Shown: piece by piece, positions 7,899 to 15,369 of the stretch
Layout: each line of letters opens with the position of its first letter
Numbering within the stretch: the stretch's first letter is position 1
Source: DATILI01 sp035476635
GTDB taxonomy: Bacteria > Pseudomonadota > Gammaproteobacteria > Burkholderiales > Burkholderiaceae_C
Reading direction: 5' to 3'
NCBI GenBank assembly: GCA_035476635.1
Contig: DATILI010000074.1
Coordinates: 1-16,026 of the forward strand
Length of the DNA: 16,026 nt
Translations under genes and position numbers: made by a program
The notes under the pieces: generated by a model
Seen by the model: the letters and a program-made list of their open reading frames with translations, nothing else
Told to the model about the DNA's origin: nothing
The model's database searches: none

Positions 7899-9401
7899 TC
7901 ACTTGTGGCCCCCGCCGCCGGAGGAGCCGCCGAACGAGCCGCCCGAGCTGCGCGAGGAAGACGACGACGAACAGTTCTCGTAGCGTGGATCGCAACTGGA
8001 GCAGCGGCCGAACAGCATCATCACCACCAGGATGATGATGAACAGGAAGACGATGGCGCCGCAACCCATGCCCGCCGCCTTGCTGATGGGCGAGGCGTCG
8101 CTGCGCTTGAGCAGGTCTTTCTTGCCCTCGAGCTTGAAGGCCTTGGCCACCGCGTCGCTGTCGATCTTGCCGCCCACCGACCAGGTGACCTCGGTGGGCG
8201 TCTGTTCCATCGAGAGCAGGGAGTTGTCCTTGGCGAAATCGCGGCTGGATGTTTTCTGGCCGCGGTGCACCGCCCAATAGAACTCGCCCGCCACATAGGT
8301 GGTCTCTGCGCTGTAGGTGCTCTGCAGCGCGTAGTTCTTGCCCAGGTAGCTCGCGCTCTGACCGCCCTTGGCCACCTTGGGTGCGCCGGTGGTGGGCTTG
8401 ACCACGCTCCAGCCGTCGGTCGCGTCGACCAGGAAGATGAAGCCGCGCTTGCGGTTGAACAGCAGGTATTCGTCCCAGCCGAAATGTTCGTCGTCGCCGG
8501 GCTCGGTGCCCATGCGGTGCTGAAAGCCCACGACCTGCCAATGCACGCCCTGCAATTGGCCCGTGCTGCCCAGGGCAATCAAGGGCTGCACCGGCTCGTC
8601 TTGCGTGACATGCGTGAGTTCGCCGCCGATGCCTTGCGACATGTCGATCAGGCTGTTGCAGGAACGGCAGGTGATGCTCTTGGTCTTGGACAGCGTCACT
8701 TCCACCGGCGCGCCGCAATTCGGGCAATGGAACTGCCGGCCCTTTTCTTCCTTCGCAGATTCTTCGCGCAGGCCGGTGAGCTGCAGCTCCTCCAGCATCG
8801 CGGCGCGGCCCAGCGAGACCTCCGGCGGCTGCATGCCGTAGTCGATGCTCAGCACCTCGCCATCTTCATTGCGCAGCTCGACCATGCCGAACGGATGGCC
8901 CAGCGGCGGCAGCTTGGGCAGCTCGCCTTGCGCGGAAACCAGGGTGACCGGCTCGTTGAAGGCAACGCTGAAACTCTTGCCGTTGATCGCGGTGGTGGCT
9001 CCCACGCGAAAGTGCTCGGCCGCCGGCAGATCGCGCTGGATGGCCTGGCGCCGCATGAAGACATAGGCGCCGTTGTCTTCGCTCAGGGAGGCGGTCGTGC
9101 CATCGGGCAGCAGCGCATTCCATTCGGTCCAGACGCCGGCAGATGACTTGTACTGCAGCCGGCCGACCAGGGTGAACGCCTGCTCGCCGGCCTTGCCGCT
9201 GGCCATGAGCTGCAGCGGGCTGTGGTCGTCAAACAGCTCGGCCATCTTGCCCAGGCGCGCCAGCGTCTCGCCGCTGCGCACCACCGTGCTCTGGCAAAAG
9301 CCGCACACAGCATGCGTGGACTGCGCGCTGAGGAATTCAACGGGCGCGCCGCAGCCCGGGCAGGGGGCCCGGTAGACGCGCTGGAGGGATTCAGTCGCCA
9401 C
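7899..9401 (-). CDS. Double zinc-ribbon DUF4178 membrane protein
   Basis: 500 residues, GTG start, in a duplicated layout. Zinc ribbon 1 has C14-C17 and C33-C36; a first DUF4178-like beta-rich domain spans about 65-190. Zinc ribbon 2 has C226-C229 and C245-C248; a second DUF4178-like domain spans about 277-420 (note WQVVGFQHRM and WDEYLLFNRKRGFIFL). One transmembrane helix lies at about 445-466, followed by a cysteine cluster (C467, C470, C477) and a Ser/Gly-rich tail ending GGGGHK. The bulk is probably cytoplasmic and tethered to the membrane. Function is unknown; zinc ribbons suggest protein binding. It starts 22 bases after the SPFH stop codon, within the same transcription unit. The start codon has no strong ribosome binding site, but the N-terminal zinc ribbon supports it. 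Confidence 0.88.
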   Translation of the reverse strand: MATESLQRVYRAPCPGCGAPVEFLSAQSTHAVCGFCQSTVVRSGETLARLGKMAELFDDHSPLQLMASGKAGEQAFTLVGRLQYKSSAGVWTEWNALLPDGTTASLSEDNGAYVFMRRQAIQRDLPAAEHFRVGATTAINGKSFSVAFNEPVTLVSAQGELPKLPPLGHPFGMVELRNEDGEVLSIDYGMQPPEVSLGRAAMLEELQLTGLREESAKEEKGRQFHCPNCGAPVEVTLSKTKSITCRSCNSLIDMSQGIGGELTHVTQDEPVQPLIALGSTGQLQGVHWQVVGFQHRMGTEPGDDEHFGWDEYLLFNRKRGFIFLVDATDGWSVVKPTTGAPKVAKGGQSASYLGKNYALQSTYSAETTYVAGEFYWAVHRGQKTSSRDFAKDNSLLSMEQTPTEVTWSVGGKIDSDAVAKAFKLEGKKDLLKRSDASPISKAAGMGCGAIVFLFIIILVVMMLFGRCSSCDPRYENCSSSSSSRSSGGSFGGSSGGGGHK

Positions 9402-9423
9402 GGCGGAAGGTCGTGGCGCGTGG

Positions 9424-10473
9424 CTAGACCAGCTTCTTCAGCAGTTCGGCCTTCTTGGCGTCGAACTCTTCCTGGGTCAGGACGCCCTTGGTCTTGAGCT
9501 CGCCCAGCTTTTCGAGTGTGGCCATCACGTCTTCGGGTTTGACGCCGACAGCCGCGGCAGCGGCCTGTGCGGCACCCGCGGCTGCGGCGTTGCCGCCTTG
9601 CAGGCCGGCCTGCAGGTTCTGCGCCAGCACCTGGCCGAGCGCGACGCCAGCACCCAGGCCCATCGCATCGCCGGCAATGCCGCCGCCACCGCCCGCGCCT
9701 TCGGCGAACTTCGGAATCGCCTGCGCCGTCTGGTATTGCATGAACTTGCCCATGTCGTTGCCGACCATGCCCATGCCGATCTTCTGGTCCAGGATCTTTT
9801 GCAGCTCCTCGGGCAGCGAGACGCTTTGCACCGTCATGCCATCGAGCTTCAGGCCGATCTTGGCGAACTCGGGCTGCAGTTCGGTGGCGAGCGCCTGCGC
9901 AAACATGATCTGGTTGGCCGCCAGGTCCAGGAACGGAATGCCGCTGGAGGCGATGGCGTTGCTGATGTTTTGCAGCACCAGGCCGCGCAACTGGCCATCG
10001 AGGTCGCCCACGCTGTAGAGGTCGCGCGTGCCGGAGATCTCGGTGTGGAACAGCTTGGGGTCGGCGACGCGGAAGCTGTAGTTGCCGAAGGCGCGCAAGC
10101 GCACGGCGCCAAAATCCTTGTCGCGGATGGTGACCGGTTGGGGCGTGCCCCATTTCTGGTCGACCTGCTGGCGCGTGCTGAAGAAGTAGACATCGCTCTT
10201 GAACGGCGACTCGAACAGCTTGTCCCAATTCTTGAGATAGGTGAGGACGGGGATGGTCTGCGTCGTCAGCTTGTACATGCCGGGGCCGAACACGTCGGCA
10301 ATCTTGCCTTCGTTGACAAACACCGCCATTTGCGACTCGCGCACCGTGAGCGAGGCGCCGTACTGGATTTCCATCTGGGCCATCGGGAAGCGCCAGGCGA
10401 GCGTGCCGTCGCCCGTTTCGGTCCACTGGATGATGTCAATGAACTGTTTCTTGATGAAGTCCATCAGTGCCAT
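9424..10473 (-). CDS. SPFH-domain protein with C-terminal SHOCT motif (YdjI-like)
   Basis: 349 residues from the ATG at 10473, which has GGAGG seven bases upstream; the frame extends to 10533 but the extra 20 codons have no such site and cross the promoter region. Residues about 20-230 form an SPFH (stomatin/prohibitin/flotillin) domain of the bacterial YdjI or 'virion core protein-like' type, with no N-terminal membrane helix, so it probably sits at the cytoplasmic membrane face. A Gly/Ala-rich linker (about 255-310) leads to a SHOCT motif, LGELKTKGVLTQEEFDAKK, at the C-terminus. SPFH proteins oligomerise into membrane scaffolds, and Bacillus YdjI works with PspA-type envelope-stress proteins. 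First gene of the five-gene row. Confidence 0.9.
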   Translation of the reverse strand: MALMDFIKKQFIDIIQWTETGDGTLAWRFPMAQMEIQYGASLTVRESQMAVFVNEGKIADVFGPGMYKLTTQTIPVLTYLKNWDKLFESPFKSDVYFFSTRQQVDQKWGTPQPVTIRDKDFGAVRLRAFGNYSFRVADPKLFHTEISGTRDLYSVGDLDGQLRGLVLQNISNAIASSGIPFLDLAANQIMFAQALATELQPEFAKIGLKLDGMTVQSVSLPEELQKILDQKIGMGMVGNDMGKFMQYQTAQAIPKFAEGAGGGGGIAGDAMGLGAGVALGQVLAQNLQAGLQGGNAAAAGAAQAAAAAVGVKPEDVMATLEKLGELKTKGVLTQEEFDAKKAELLKKLV

Positions 10474-10505
10474 GGTGTGCCTCCGAAGCGGTAAAAGGTC
10501 GCTGG

Positions 10506-10533
10506 ATGATACCTTTGCAGCTTGCCGGCGCAA
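10506..10533 (-). promoter_or_regulatory. Candidate sigma-70 promoter for the SPFH gene row
   Basis: On the - strand TTGCGC (10533-10528) is followed after 16 bases by TATCAT (10511-10506), a reasonable -35/-10 pair. It would start transcription near 10499, about 25 bases before the SPFH ATG at 10473. It lies back to back with the rubrerythrin promoter. Identified by eye only. Confidence 0.4.
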
Positions 10534-10561
10534 CCGTTTTCGCGTTCATTCATAATAGCTT

Positions 10562-10616
10562 CTATCAATCGATTAGCAAAAAGCAATTGGCCTTTACAAT
10601 TGCAATTCTCTACCAT
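10562..10616 (+). promoter_or_regulatory. Candidate OxyR-type site and promoter for rubrerythrin
   Basis: CTAT (10562-10565), seven bases, TTAG (10573-10576), seven bases, CAAT (10584-10587) follow the 4+7 spacing of the OxyR consensus (ATAG-N7-CTAT repeated), matching 4/4, 3/4 and 3/4; the fourth element upstream (CATA) does not match. Directly downstream TTGGCC (10587-10592), an 18-base spacer and TACCAT (10611-10616) could be -35 and -10. An activator touching -35 from upstream suits OxyR. Control by peroxide also fits the downstream genes. Confidence 0.4.
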
Positions 10617-10626
10617 TGCTCCTGTG

Positions 10627-10647
10627 CCGATTGATTTGACCAATCGG
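10627..10647 (+). promoter_or_regulatory. Inverted repeat in the rubrerythrin leader
   Basis: Perfect 7-bp arms CCGATTG (10627-10633) and CAATCGG (10641-10647) around a 7-base loop, between the proposed promoter and the ribosome binding site (AGGAG at 10664-10668). It could be a leader hairpin that stabilises the mRNA or an operator. Function not known. Confidence 0.4.
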
Positions 10648-10674
10648 AAGCTTTTCAAACTACAGGAGCCCACG

Positions 10675-11166
<492 letters not shown>

Positions 11167-11221
11167 AGCATCTGGCGCAACAATCCAGCCAAGCTTTTTT
11201 GATTCAAACCAGGAACCCACG

Positions 11222-11386
11222 ATGAAAACCTACCTCTGCATTGTTTGCGGCTTTGTCTACGACGAGACCGCCGGCCGCCCCGAAGACGGCATTGCCCCCG
11301 GCACCAAATGGGCCGACATCCCCGAGAGCTGGGCCTGCCCGGACTGCGGCGTGGCCAAGGCCGATTTCGAAGTCGTGGAAATCTGA
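11222..11386 (+). CDS. Rubredoxin
   Basis: 54 residues, a standard small rubredoxin. Two CxxCG knuckles, C6-C9 and C39-C42, bind one Fe(Cys)4 centre; the YxCxxCGFVYD start and the conserved WxCPDCG end are typical. AGGA sits 7 bases before the ATG. It lies 55 bases after rubrerythrin and 16 bases before the reductase gene, so it is the expected one-electron carrier between them. Rubredoxins can also serve alkane hydroxylases, but no alkB-like gene is in the window. Confidence 0.96.
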   Translation: MKTYLCIVCGFVYDETAGRPEDGIAPGTKWADIPESWACPDCGVAKADFEVVEI

Positions 11387-11402
11387 TAACCGGACAAGTT
11401 CG

Positions 11403-12554
11403 ATGACCCGCATGACGCAGCAACCGGTGGTCGTGATCGGCACCGGCCTGGCCGGCTGGACCACGGTACGCGAATTTCGCAAGCTCGACGCGGCAACGCC
11501 GGTGACCTTGGTCACGGCCGACAGCGGCGACTTCTATGCCAAGCCCTCGCTGTCCAACGCGTTCGCACAAGGCCGGTCGCCAGCCCAGCTGGTGACCACG
11601 CCTGCCGCGAAGATGGTCCAGGCGCAGAACGTTGCGCTCATGGCGCATACAAAAGTCGAGGCGCTCGATACGCAGGCGCAAACCATCACGACGAGCGAGG
11701 GCCTCTTGGGCTACAGCCGCGTGGTGCTGGCCACCGGCGCCCGGCCGATCCGAGTGCCGCTCTCGGGCACCGGTGCCGGCGATGTGCTCTCGGTCAATTC
11801 GCTGGACGACTTCGCGCAAATGCACGGCCGCCTGCGGCCCGGTGCGCACGTCGTCATCATGGGCGCGGGCCTGATCGGCTGTGAATTCGCCAACGACTTG
11901 CGCAGCGCGGGTTATCTGGTCAACGTGGTCGACCCCGGCCCGCGGCCGCTGGCAAGCCTGCTGCCCGAAGCAGCGAGCCATGCCTTGCAAGAGGCCCTGG
12001 CCGCGTTGGGTGTGCGCTGGCATTTCGGAACCACGGTGCAAACCGTGCACCGGGATGCCGGTGGCAACTGGGTCGGCCTGGCCAACGGCGAATGGATGCC
12101 CGCAGACCTGGTGCTCAGTGCCGTCGGCCTGAATGCCGACACCACGCTCGCGCAAGCGGCTGGCCTGGCCTGCGCGCGCGGCATCGTGGTGGACGCTGCG
12201 CTGCAGACCAGCGCAGCCAATGCCTACGCCCTGGGCGACTGCGCACAGTACGCCAGCGCGGGGCAGCGCACCTTGCCCTTTGTCATGCCCATCATGAGTG
12301 CCGCGCGCGCACTGGCCGCGACCCTGGCCGGGCAGCGCACCGAGGTGCAGTTCCCGGTGATGCCGGTGGCGGTGAAAACGCCCGCCCAGCCGATCGTCGT
12401 GGCGCCGCCCGCACCTGGGCAGCAAGGGACGTGGCAGGCCGGCGAGCCGGGCATCTGGCAATTCGTTTGCGAGCGTGCATTGCCGCGCGGCTTTGTACTG
12501 ACAGGCGCGCAGACCAGCAAGCGCGCAGAGATGGCGCGCCTGTTGGCCAATTGA
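11403..12554 (+). CDS. NAD(P)H:rubredoxin oxidoreductase (FAD)
   Basis: 383 residues from the ATG at 11403 (an ATG at 11412 is an alternative; ribosome binding sites are weak). Two Rossmann nucleotide-binding motifs: GTGLAG (residues 13-18) for FAD and GAGLIG (154-159) for NAD(P)H. ATGARP (110-115) and ALGDCAQ are the other FAD-contacting motifs of the class. The architecture matches the rubredoxin reductase/AlkT group of pyridine nucleotide-disulfide oxidoreductases without a redox disulfide. Tight spacing to the rubredoxin gene supports transfer NAD(P)H to FAD to rubredoxin to rubrerythrin. The downstream neighbour is a separate regulator. Confidence 0.93.
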   Translation: MTRMTQQPVVVIGTGLAGWTTVREFRKLDAATPVTLVTADSGDFYAKPSLSNAFAQGRSPAQLVTTPAAKMVQAQNVALMAHTKVEALDTQAQTITTSEGLLGYSRVVLATGARPIRVPLSGTGAGDVLSVNSLDDFAQMHGRLRPGAHVVIMGAGLIGCEFANDLRSAGYLVNVVDPGPRPLASLLPEAASHALQEALAALGVRWHFGTTVQTVHRDAGGNWVGLANGEWMPADLVLSAVGLNADTTLAQAAGLACARGIVVDAALQTSAANAYALGDCAQYASAGQRTLPFVMPIMSAARALAATLAGQRTEVQFPVMPVAVKTPAQPIVVAPPAPGQQGTWQAGEPGIWQFVCERALPRGFVLTGAQTSKRAEMARLLAN

Positions 12555-12601
12555 AGCGCTTCATGGCGGGCTTGCGGCCCACGGGTAAAGCCTCTGGCAC
12601 A

Positions 12602-12618
12602 AGCGCCACGGCGGCGCT
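12602..12618. promoter_or_regulatory. Short inverted repeat before the luxR-type gene
   Basis: AGCGCC (12602-12607) and GGCGCT (12613-12618) form a perfect 6-bp stem with a 5-base loop, between the reductase stop and the regulator start. It may be an operator or a weak terminator; no T run follows. Confidence 0.3.
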
Positions 12619-12632
12619 AGATTGCCCGCACC

Positions 12633-13490
12633 ATGCCGCAAACCTGGGTTCTCGACAGCTCGCCTTCCGGCCATGCCTTGGCCGCGAGCGCCGTGGCGAT
12701 CCTGCTGGAGGCCGCGCACGACAGCGCGCCCGCTGCCAAGCTGCTGGCCTTCATCAACCAGCTGGCGCCGGTGGAGTACATCTCGCTGGTCGAGTACACC
12801 GGCGAAACCGGCGGCGATGCGTTGGGTGCGGCGCCGACACTGGTGGAAGGCCATGCCCGCGGCCCGCATGCGCGCAATGTCACGGCCGAGTGTTTCGCGA
12901 TTTATCGCCGCCGGTATTGGCGCAGCGACCAGGCCACGCGCATCGCGCAGCACCTGCGCCAGGAAACGCGCGCCACGGCGCCGGTCACGGCGCTGCATTT
13001 CCAGCCGGGCGACATCCCGGTGGCGGCCTGGCGCAACGAGATCTATGAGCGCGAACACCTGGCCGACCGCCTGAGCTTTCTCTACTCGCCGCTGCCGCAC
13101 ACCGCGTTTGCCATCAACCTCTACCGCGACGAAGCGCTGGGCCGCTTTGGCAGCGCCGAGATCGAGCGCCTGCTGGCGGTGGCGCCGCTGCTCAAGCAGG
13201 TACACCAAGGCGCATTGCGCGCAAGCGACGCGGCTGGCCCCGTGCAGCAGAGCCTGGCCGTTCGCATCGCGCGGGCGCGTGCTGCCATCCAGGCTCGGGC
13301 ACCGTCGCTCTCGCCGCGCGAACTTGAGGTGTGCGTGCGCATTGCCTGCGGCATCAGCGCCGACGGCATCGCGGCCGAGCTCGACATTGCGCCGTCCACC
13401 GTGCTGACGCTGCGCAAGCGCGCCTACGCCAAGCTGGCTGACAGCGGACTTGCCGGTGGGCGCATGATGCTGGCGCGGCTGGCCGCCTGA
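12633..13490 (+). CDS. LuxR-type DNA-binding regulator with unknown sensor domain
   Basis: 285 residues. The C-terminal part (about 225-270) is a LuxR/FixJ helix-turn-helix: LSPRELEVCVRIACGISADG, then the recognition region APSTVLTLRKRAYAKL. The N-terminal 200 residues do not match a response-regulator receiver domain (no phospho-acceptor pattern) and I see no autoinducer-binding signature; the fold is unrecognised and may be GAF-like. It follows the rubredoxin reductase by 78 bases on the same strand and faces the TSUP gene, so its targets cannot be read from context. The ATG at 12633 lacks a clear ribosome binding site. Confidence 0.88.
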   Translation: MPQTWVLDSSPSGHALAASAVAILLEAAHDSAPAAKLLAFINQLAPVEYISLVEYTGETGGDALGAAPTLVEGHARGPHARNVTAECFAIYRRRYWRSDQATRIAQHLRQETRATAPVTALHFQPGDIPVAAWRNEIYEREHLADRLSFLYSPLPHTAFAINLYRDEALGRFGSAEIERLLAVAPLLKQVHQGALRASDAAGPVQQSLAVRIARARAAIQARAPSLSPRELEVCVRIACGISADGIAAELDIAPSTVLTLRKRAYAKLADSGLAGGRMMLARLAA

Positions 13491-13511
13491 GGCAGCCGGC
13501 ACCAGCGGCCA
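13480..13511. terminator. Possible shared terminator between convergent genes
   Basis: TGGCCGC (13480-13486) and GCGGCCA (13505-13511) are perfect 7-bp arms with an 18-base GC-rich loop. They span the luxR-type stop codon and the 25-bp gap to the convergent TSUP gene. No T run is present, so this is a positional guess. Confidence 0.3.
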
Positions 13512-13515
13512 AGCA

Positions 13516-14271
13516 TCACGCCCAGAAGCTTCTGCCGACCAGCCACGCACCCAGCGCCGACAGGCCGCCAAACAGCCAGCGGCGAAAGCTGTCCTGGCTC
13601 AACTCGTCGCGCACGCGCTGGCCCAGCCACATGCCCGCCAGCGCGGGCAGCAGCACCAGCAAGGACTGCGCGGCCGACTCCAGCCGCAAGGCGCCCGCTG
13701 CGGCCAGGTTCGCGGTCAAGGCCAGCGTGGAGACGGTGAACGACAAGCCCAGTGCCTGCGCCATCTCGTCCTTGTCCAGGCCAAGCGCCTGCAGGTAGGG
13801 CACGGCCGGCAGAACGAAGACGCCGGTCGCAGCGGTCATCAAGCCCGTCGCTGCGCCGATGGCTGCCGACGCAGTCGCTTCATGGCGCGCTGGCGGCCGC
13901 GCCAGCCGCCAGCCTGCCAGGCCCGCGGCGGCATAGGCGACCAGGCAACCGCCCAGCAGCACCGAGGCATGCCAGCCCGCACCTGCCGCCATGAATCCCT
14001 GGCCGGCACCCACGCCCACGATCACGCCGGCCATCATGGGCCAGAGCCGGCGCAGCAGGGCGCGCAACAAGCCGCCGCGCAGCATCTGCCAGACATTGGT
14101 GGCCAGCGACGGCACGACAAGCAAGGCGGCCGCCTGCGCCACCGGCATCACCAGGCCCAGGAGCCCCATGGCCACCGTCGGCAGGCCCATGCCGAGAATG
14201 CCCTTGACGCCACCCGCGGCAAGAAAAATGAAGCTGATGATGGCAAAGTCGGGAACGTTGGGAATGAACAT
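13516..14271 (-). CDS. TSUP-family (TauE/SafE) membrane permease
   Basis: 251 residues, almost entirely hydrophobic, with about seven to eight membrane helices. The opening AAGGVKGILGMGLPTVAMGL and the second-half GAATGLMTAATGVFVLPAVPYLQALG are the paired glycine-rich signatures of the TauE/SafE (sulfite exporter) family, which moves small sulfur-containing or organic anions across the inner membrane. The actual substrate is not deducible. It is divergent from a LysR-type gene 122 bases away, a common arrangement in which the LysR protein controls the permease. The ATG at 14271 has no ribosome binding site, but starting there gives the usual TSUP N-terminus. Confidence 0.9.
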   Translation of the reverse strand: MFIPNVPDFAIISFIFLAAGGVKGILGMGLPTVAMGLLGLVMPVAQAAALLVVPSLATNVWQMLRGGLLRALLRRLWPMMAGVIVGVGAGQGFMAAGAGWHASVLLGGCLVAYAAAGLAGWRLARPPARHEATASAAIGAATGLMTAATGVFVLPAVPYLQALGLDKDEMAQALGLSFTVSTLALTANLAAAGALRLESAAQSLLVLLPALAGMWLGQRVRDELSQDSFRRWLFGGLSALGAWLVGRSFWA

Positions 14272-14349
14272 GGGAGGATGCGAGGGTGTTCAGAAAGCGG
14301 CTGGCATCCAGTGTGTCCGCGCTGGCACCCGGCCACCATCTGTATCTTG

Positions 14350-14364
14350 TTGAGGCAGCCTCAA
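14350..14364. promoter_or_regulatory. LysR-type operator between permease and regulator
   Basis: Perfect 7-bp dyad TTGAGGC-a-GCCTCAA, which includes the T-N11-A arrangement (T14351, A14363) of LysR-family binding sites. It lies 29 bases before the LysR ATG and 78 bases before the divergent permease start, where a LysR protein would both autorepress and activate its partner. Confidence 0.6.
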
Positions 14365-14393
14365 GCCCGCCCTGAACCCGGAGTGCCCGTGCC

Positions 14394-15278
14394 ATGCGTT
14401 TTGACTGGACCGACCTGCAACTCTTCCTGCACGCCTGCGAGGCCGGCAGCCTGACGGGCGCAGCCGAGCGCGCCCATCTCACGCTGGCTGCGGCCAGCAC
14501 GCGCATGCGCGGCATGGAAGAGCAGGCCGGCACGCTGCTGCTGCAACGCCATTCGCGCGGCGTGCGCCCCACGCCGGCCGGCGAAACGCTGGCGCAGCAT
14601 GCGCGCGCGGTACTCGCGCAGATGTCGCTGCTGCGCGGCGCGCTGGCGGAGCACGGGCGCGGCGCACGTGGCCGCATTCGCCTGCTGTGCAATAGCTCGG
14701 CCGCCTCGGCTCATCTTCCGGCACCACTCGGCGCATTCTTGCGGCAGCACCCTGCCATCGATGTGGCCGTCCAGGAGAGCCCAAGCCACCTGATCGTGCA
14801 GGCCTTGCGCGAAGGCGCGGCTGACCTGGGCGCGGTGTCCAGCGCCGTGGACACCACCGGCCTGGCCGCTTCGCACTGGTTGTCCGACCCGCTTGTGCTG
14901 GTGCTGCCCCGCGGCCACGCGCTGGCGCGGCTGCGCAAAGTTTCGTTCACTGCGGCGCTGGACTTCGACTTGGTGGGCCACGGCGCGGCCAGTGCGCTGC
15001 ATGCGCATCTAAGCCTGCAAGCGGCCCGGATCGGCAAGTCCATGCGCATCCGGGCGAGTCTGGGCAGTTTCGACGCCGTCTGCGCTCTCGTGGAGGAGGG
15101 CGCGGGTGCGGCGGTCATGCCGGCCGCACTGTTGAAGAAGATTCGGCGCACTCGCCTGACGATTCGACCGCTGACCGATATCTGGGCACGCCGATCGCTT
15201 TTGCTGTGCCGACCGGCCGCGCTACCCAGATCGGCGCTGGCACAAGCGCTGGCCGATCACCTGCTCGCATCGCAATAA
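14394..15278 (+). CDS. LysR-type transcriptional regulator
   Basis: 294 residues, a normal length for the family. Residues about 4-62 are the winged helix-turn-helix (DLQLFLHACEAGSLTGAAER, then RMRGMEEQAGTLLLQRHSRG and PTPAGE). The rest is the periplasmic-binding-protein-like effector domain (GRIRLLCNSSAAS, DLGAVSSAVDTTGL, VCALVEEGAGAAVMP). GGAG lies 10 bases before the ATG. It probably controls the divergent TSUP permease through the palindrome between them; the Rieske oxygenase 91 bases downstream on the same strand may be another target, which is speculative. Confidence 0.93.
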   Translation: MRFDWTDLQLFLHACEAGSLTGAAERAHLTLAAASTRMRGMEEQAGTLLLQRHSRGVRPTPAGETLAQHARAVLAQMSLLRGALAEHGRGARGRIRLLCNSSAASAHLPAPLGAFLRQHPAIDVAVQESPSHLIVQALREGAADLGAVSSAVDTTGLAASHWLSDPLVLVLPRGHALARLRKVSFTAALDFDLVGHGAASALHAHLSLQAARIGKSMRIRASLGSFDAVCALVEEGAGAAVMPAALLKKIRRTRLTIRPLTDIWARRSLLLCRPAALPRSALAQALADHLLASQ

Positions 15279-15285
15279 CCCTCGA

Positions 15286-15305
15286 TGTCCCCCGCGCAGG
15301 GGACA
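15286..15305 (+). terminator. Hairpin just after the lysR stop codon
   Basis: Perfect 7-bp stem TGTCCCC (15286-15292) and GGGGACA (15299-15305) with a 6-base loop, beginning 8 bases after the stop codon. Position fits a terminator separating lysR from the oxygenase gene; no T run follows, so it may be weak or Rho-assisted. Confidence 0.45.
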
Positions 15306-15330
15306 GCCGTAATCGCCACGCGCTCCAACA

Positions 15331-15356
15331 TTGTTTGACCTCGCCAAGTCAAACAA
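15331..15356 (+). promoter_or_regulatory. Perfect inverted repeat upstream of the Rieske oxygenase
   Basis: TTGTTTGAC (15331-15339) and GTCAAACAA (15348-15356) are perfect 9-bp arms with an 8-base spacer. The right arm abuts the ribosome binding site AGGAG (15357-15361). This is either an operator for a repressor of the catabolic gene or, if transcribed, a hairpin next to the ribosome binding site. The A/T-rich arms stand out from the GC-rich surroundings. Confidence 0.55.
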
Positions 15357-15369
15357 AGGAGACAGCGCC

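Noticed and set aside
10474..10533. Longer SPFH protein starting at 10533
   Set aside because: The extra 20 residues cover the promoter-like region and lack a ribosome binding site; the ATG at 10473 has GGAGG seven bases upstream.
10522..10674. N-terminal extension of rubrerythrin from the ATG at 10522
   Set aside because: The extension would be translated through the proposed promoter and leader hairpin and has no rubrerythrin-like sequence; the ATG at 10675 has a good ribosome binding site.
11222..12554. Alkane hydroxylase electron-transfer operon
   Set aside because: Rubredoxin and its reductase also serve AlkB, but no alkB-like gene is present and rubrerythrin lies directly upstream, so peroxide reduction is the better reading.
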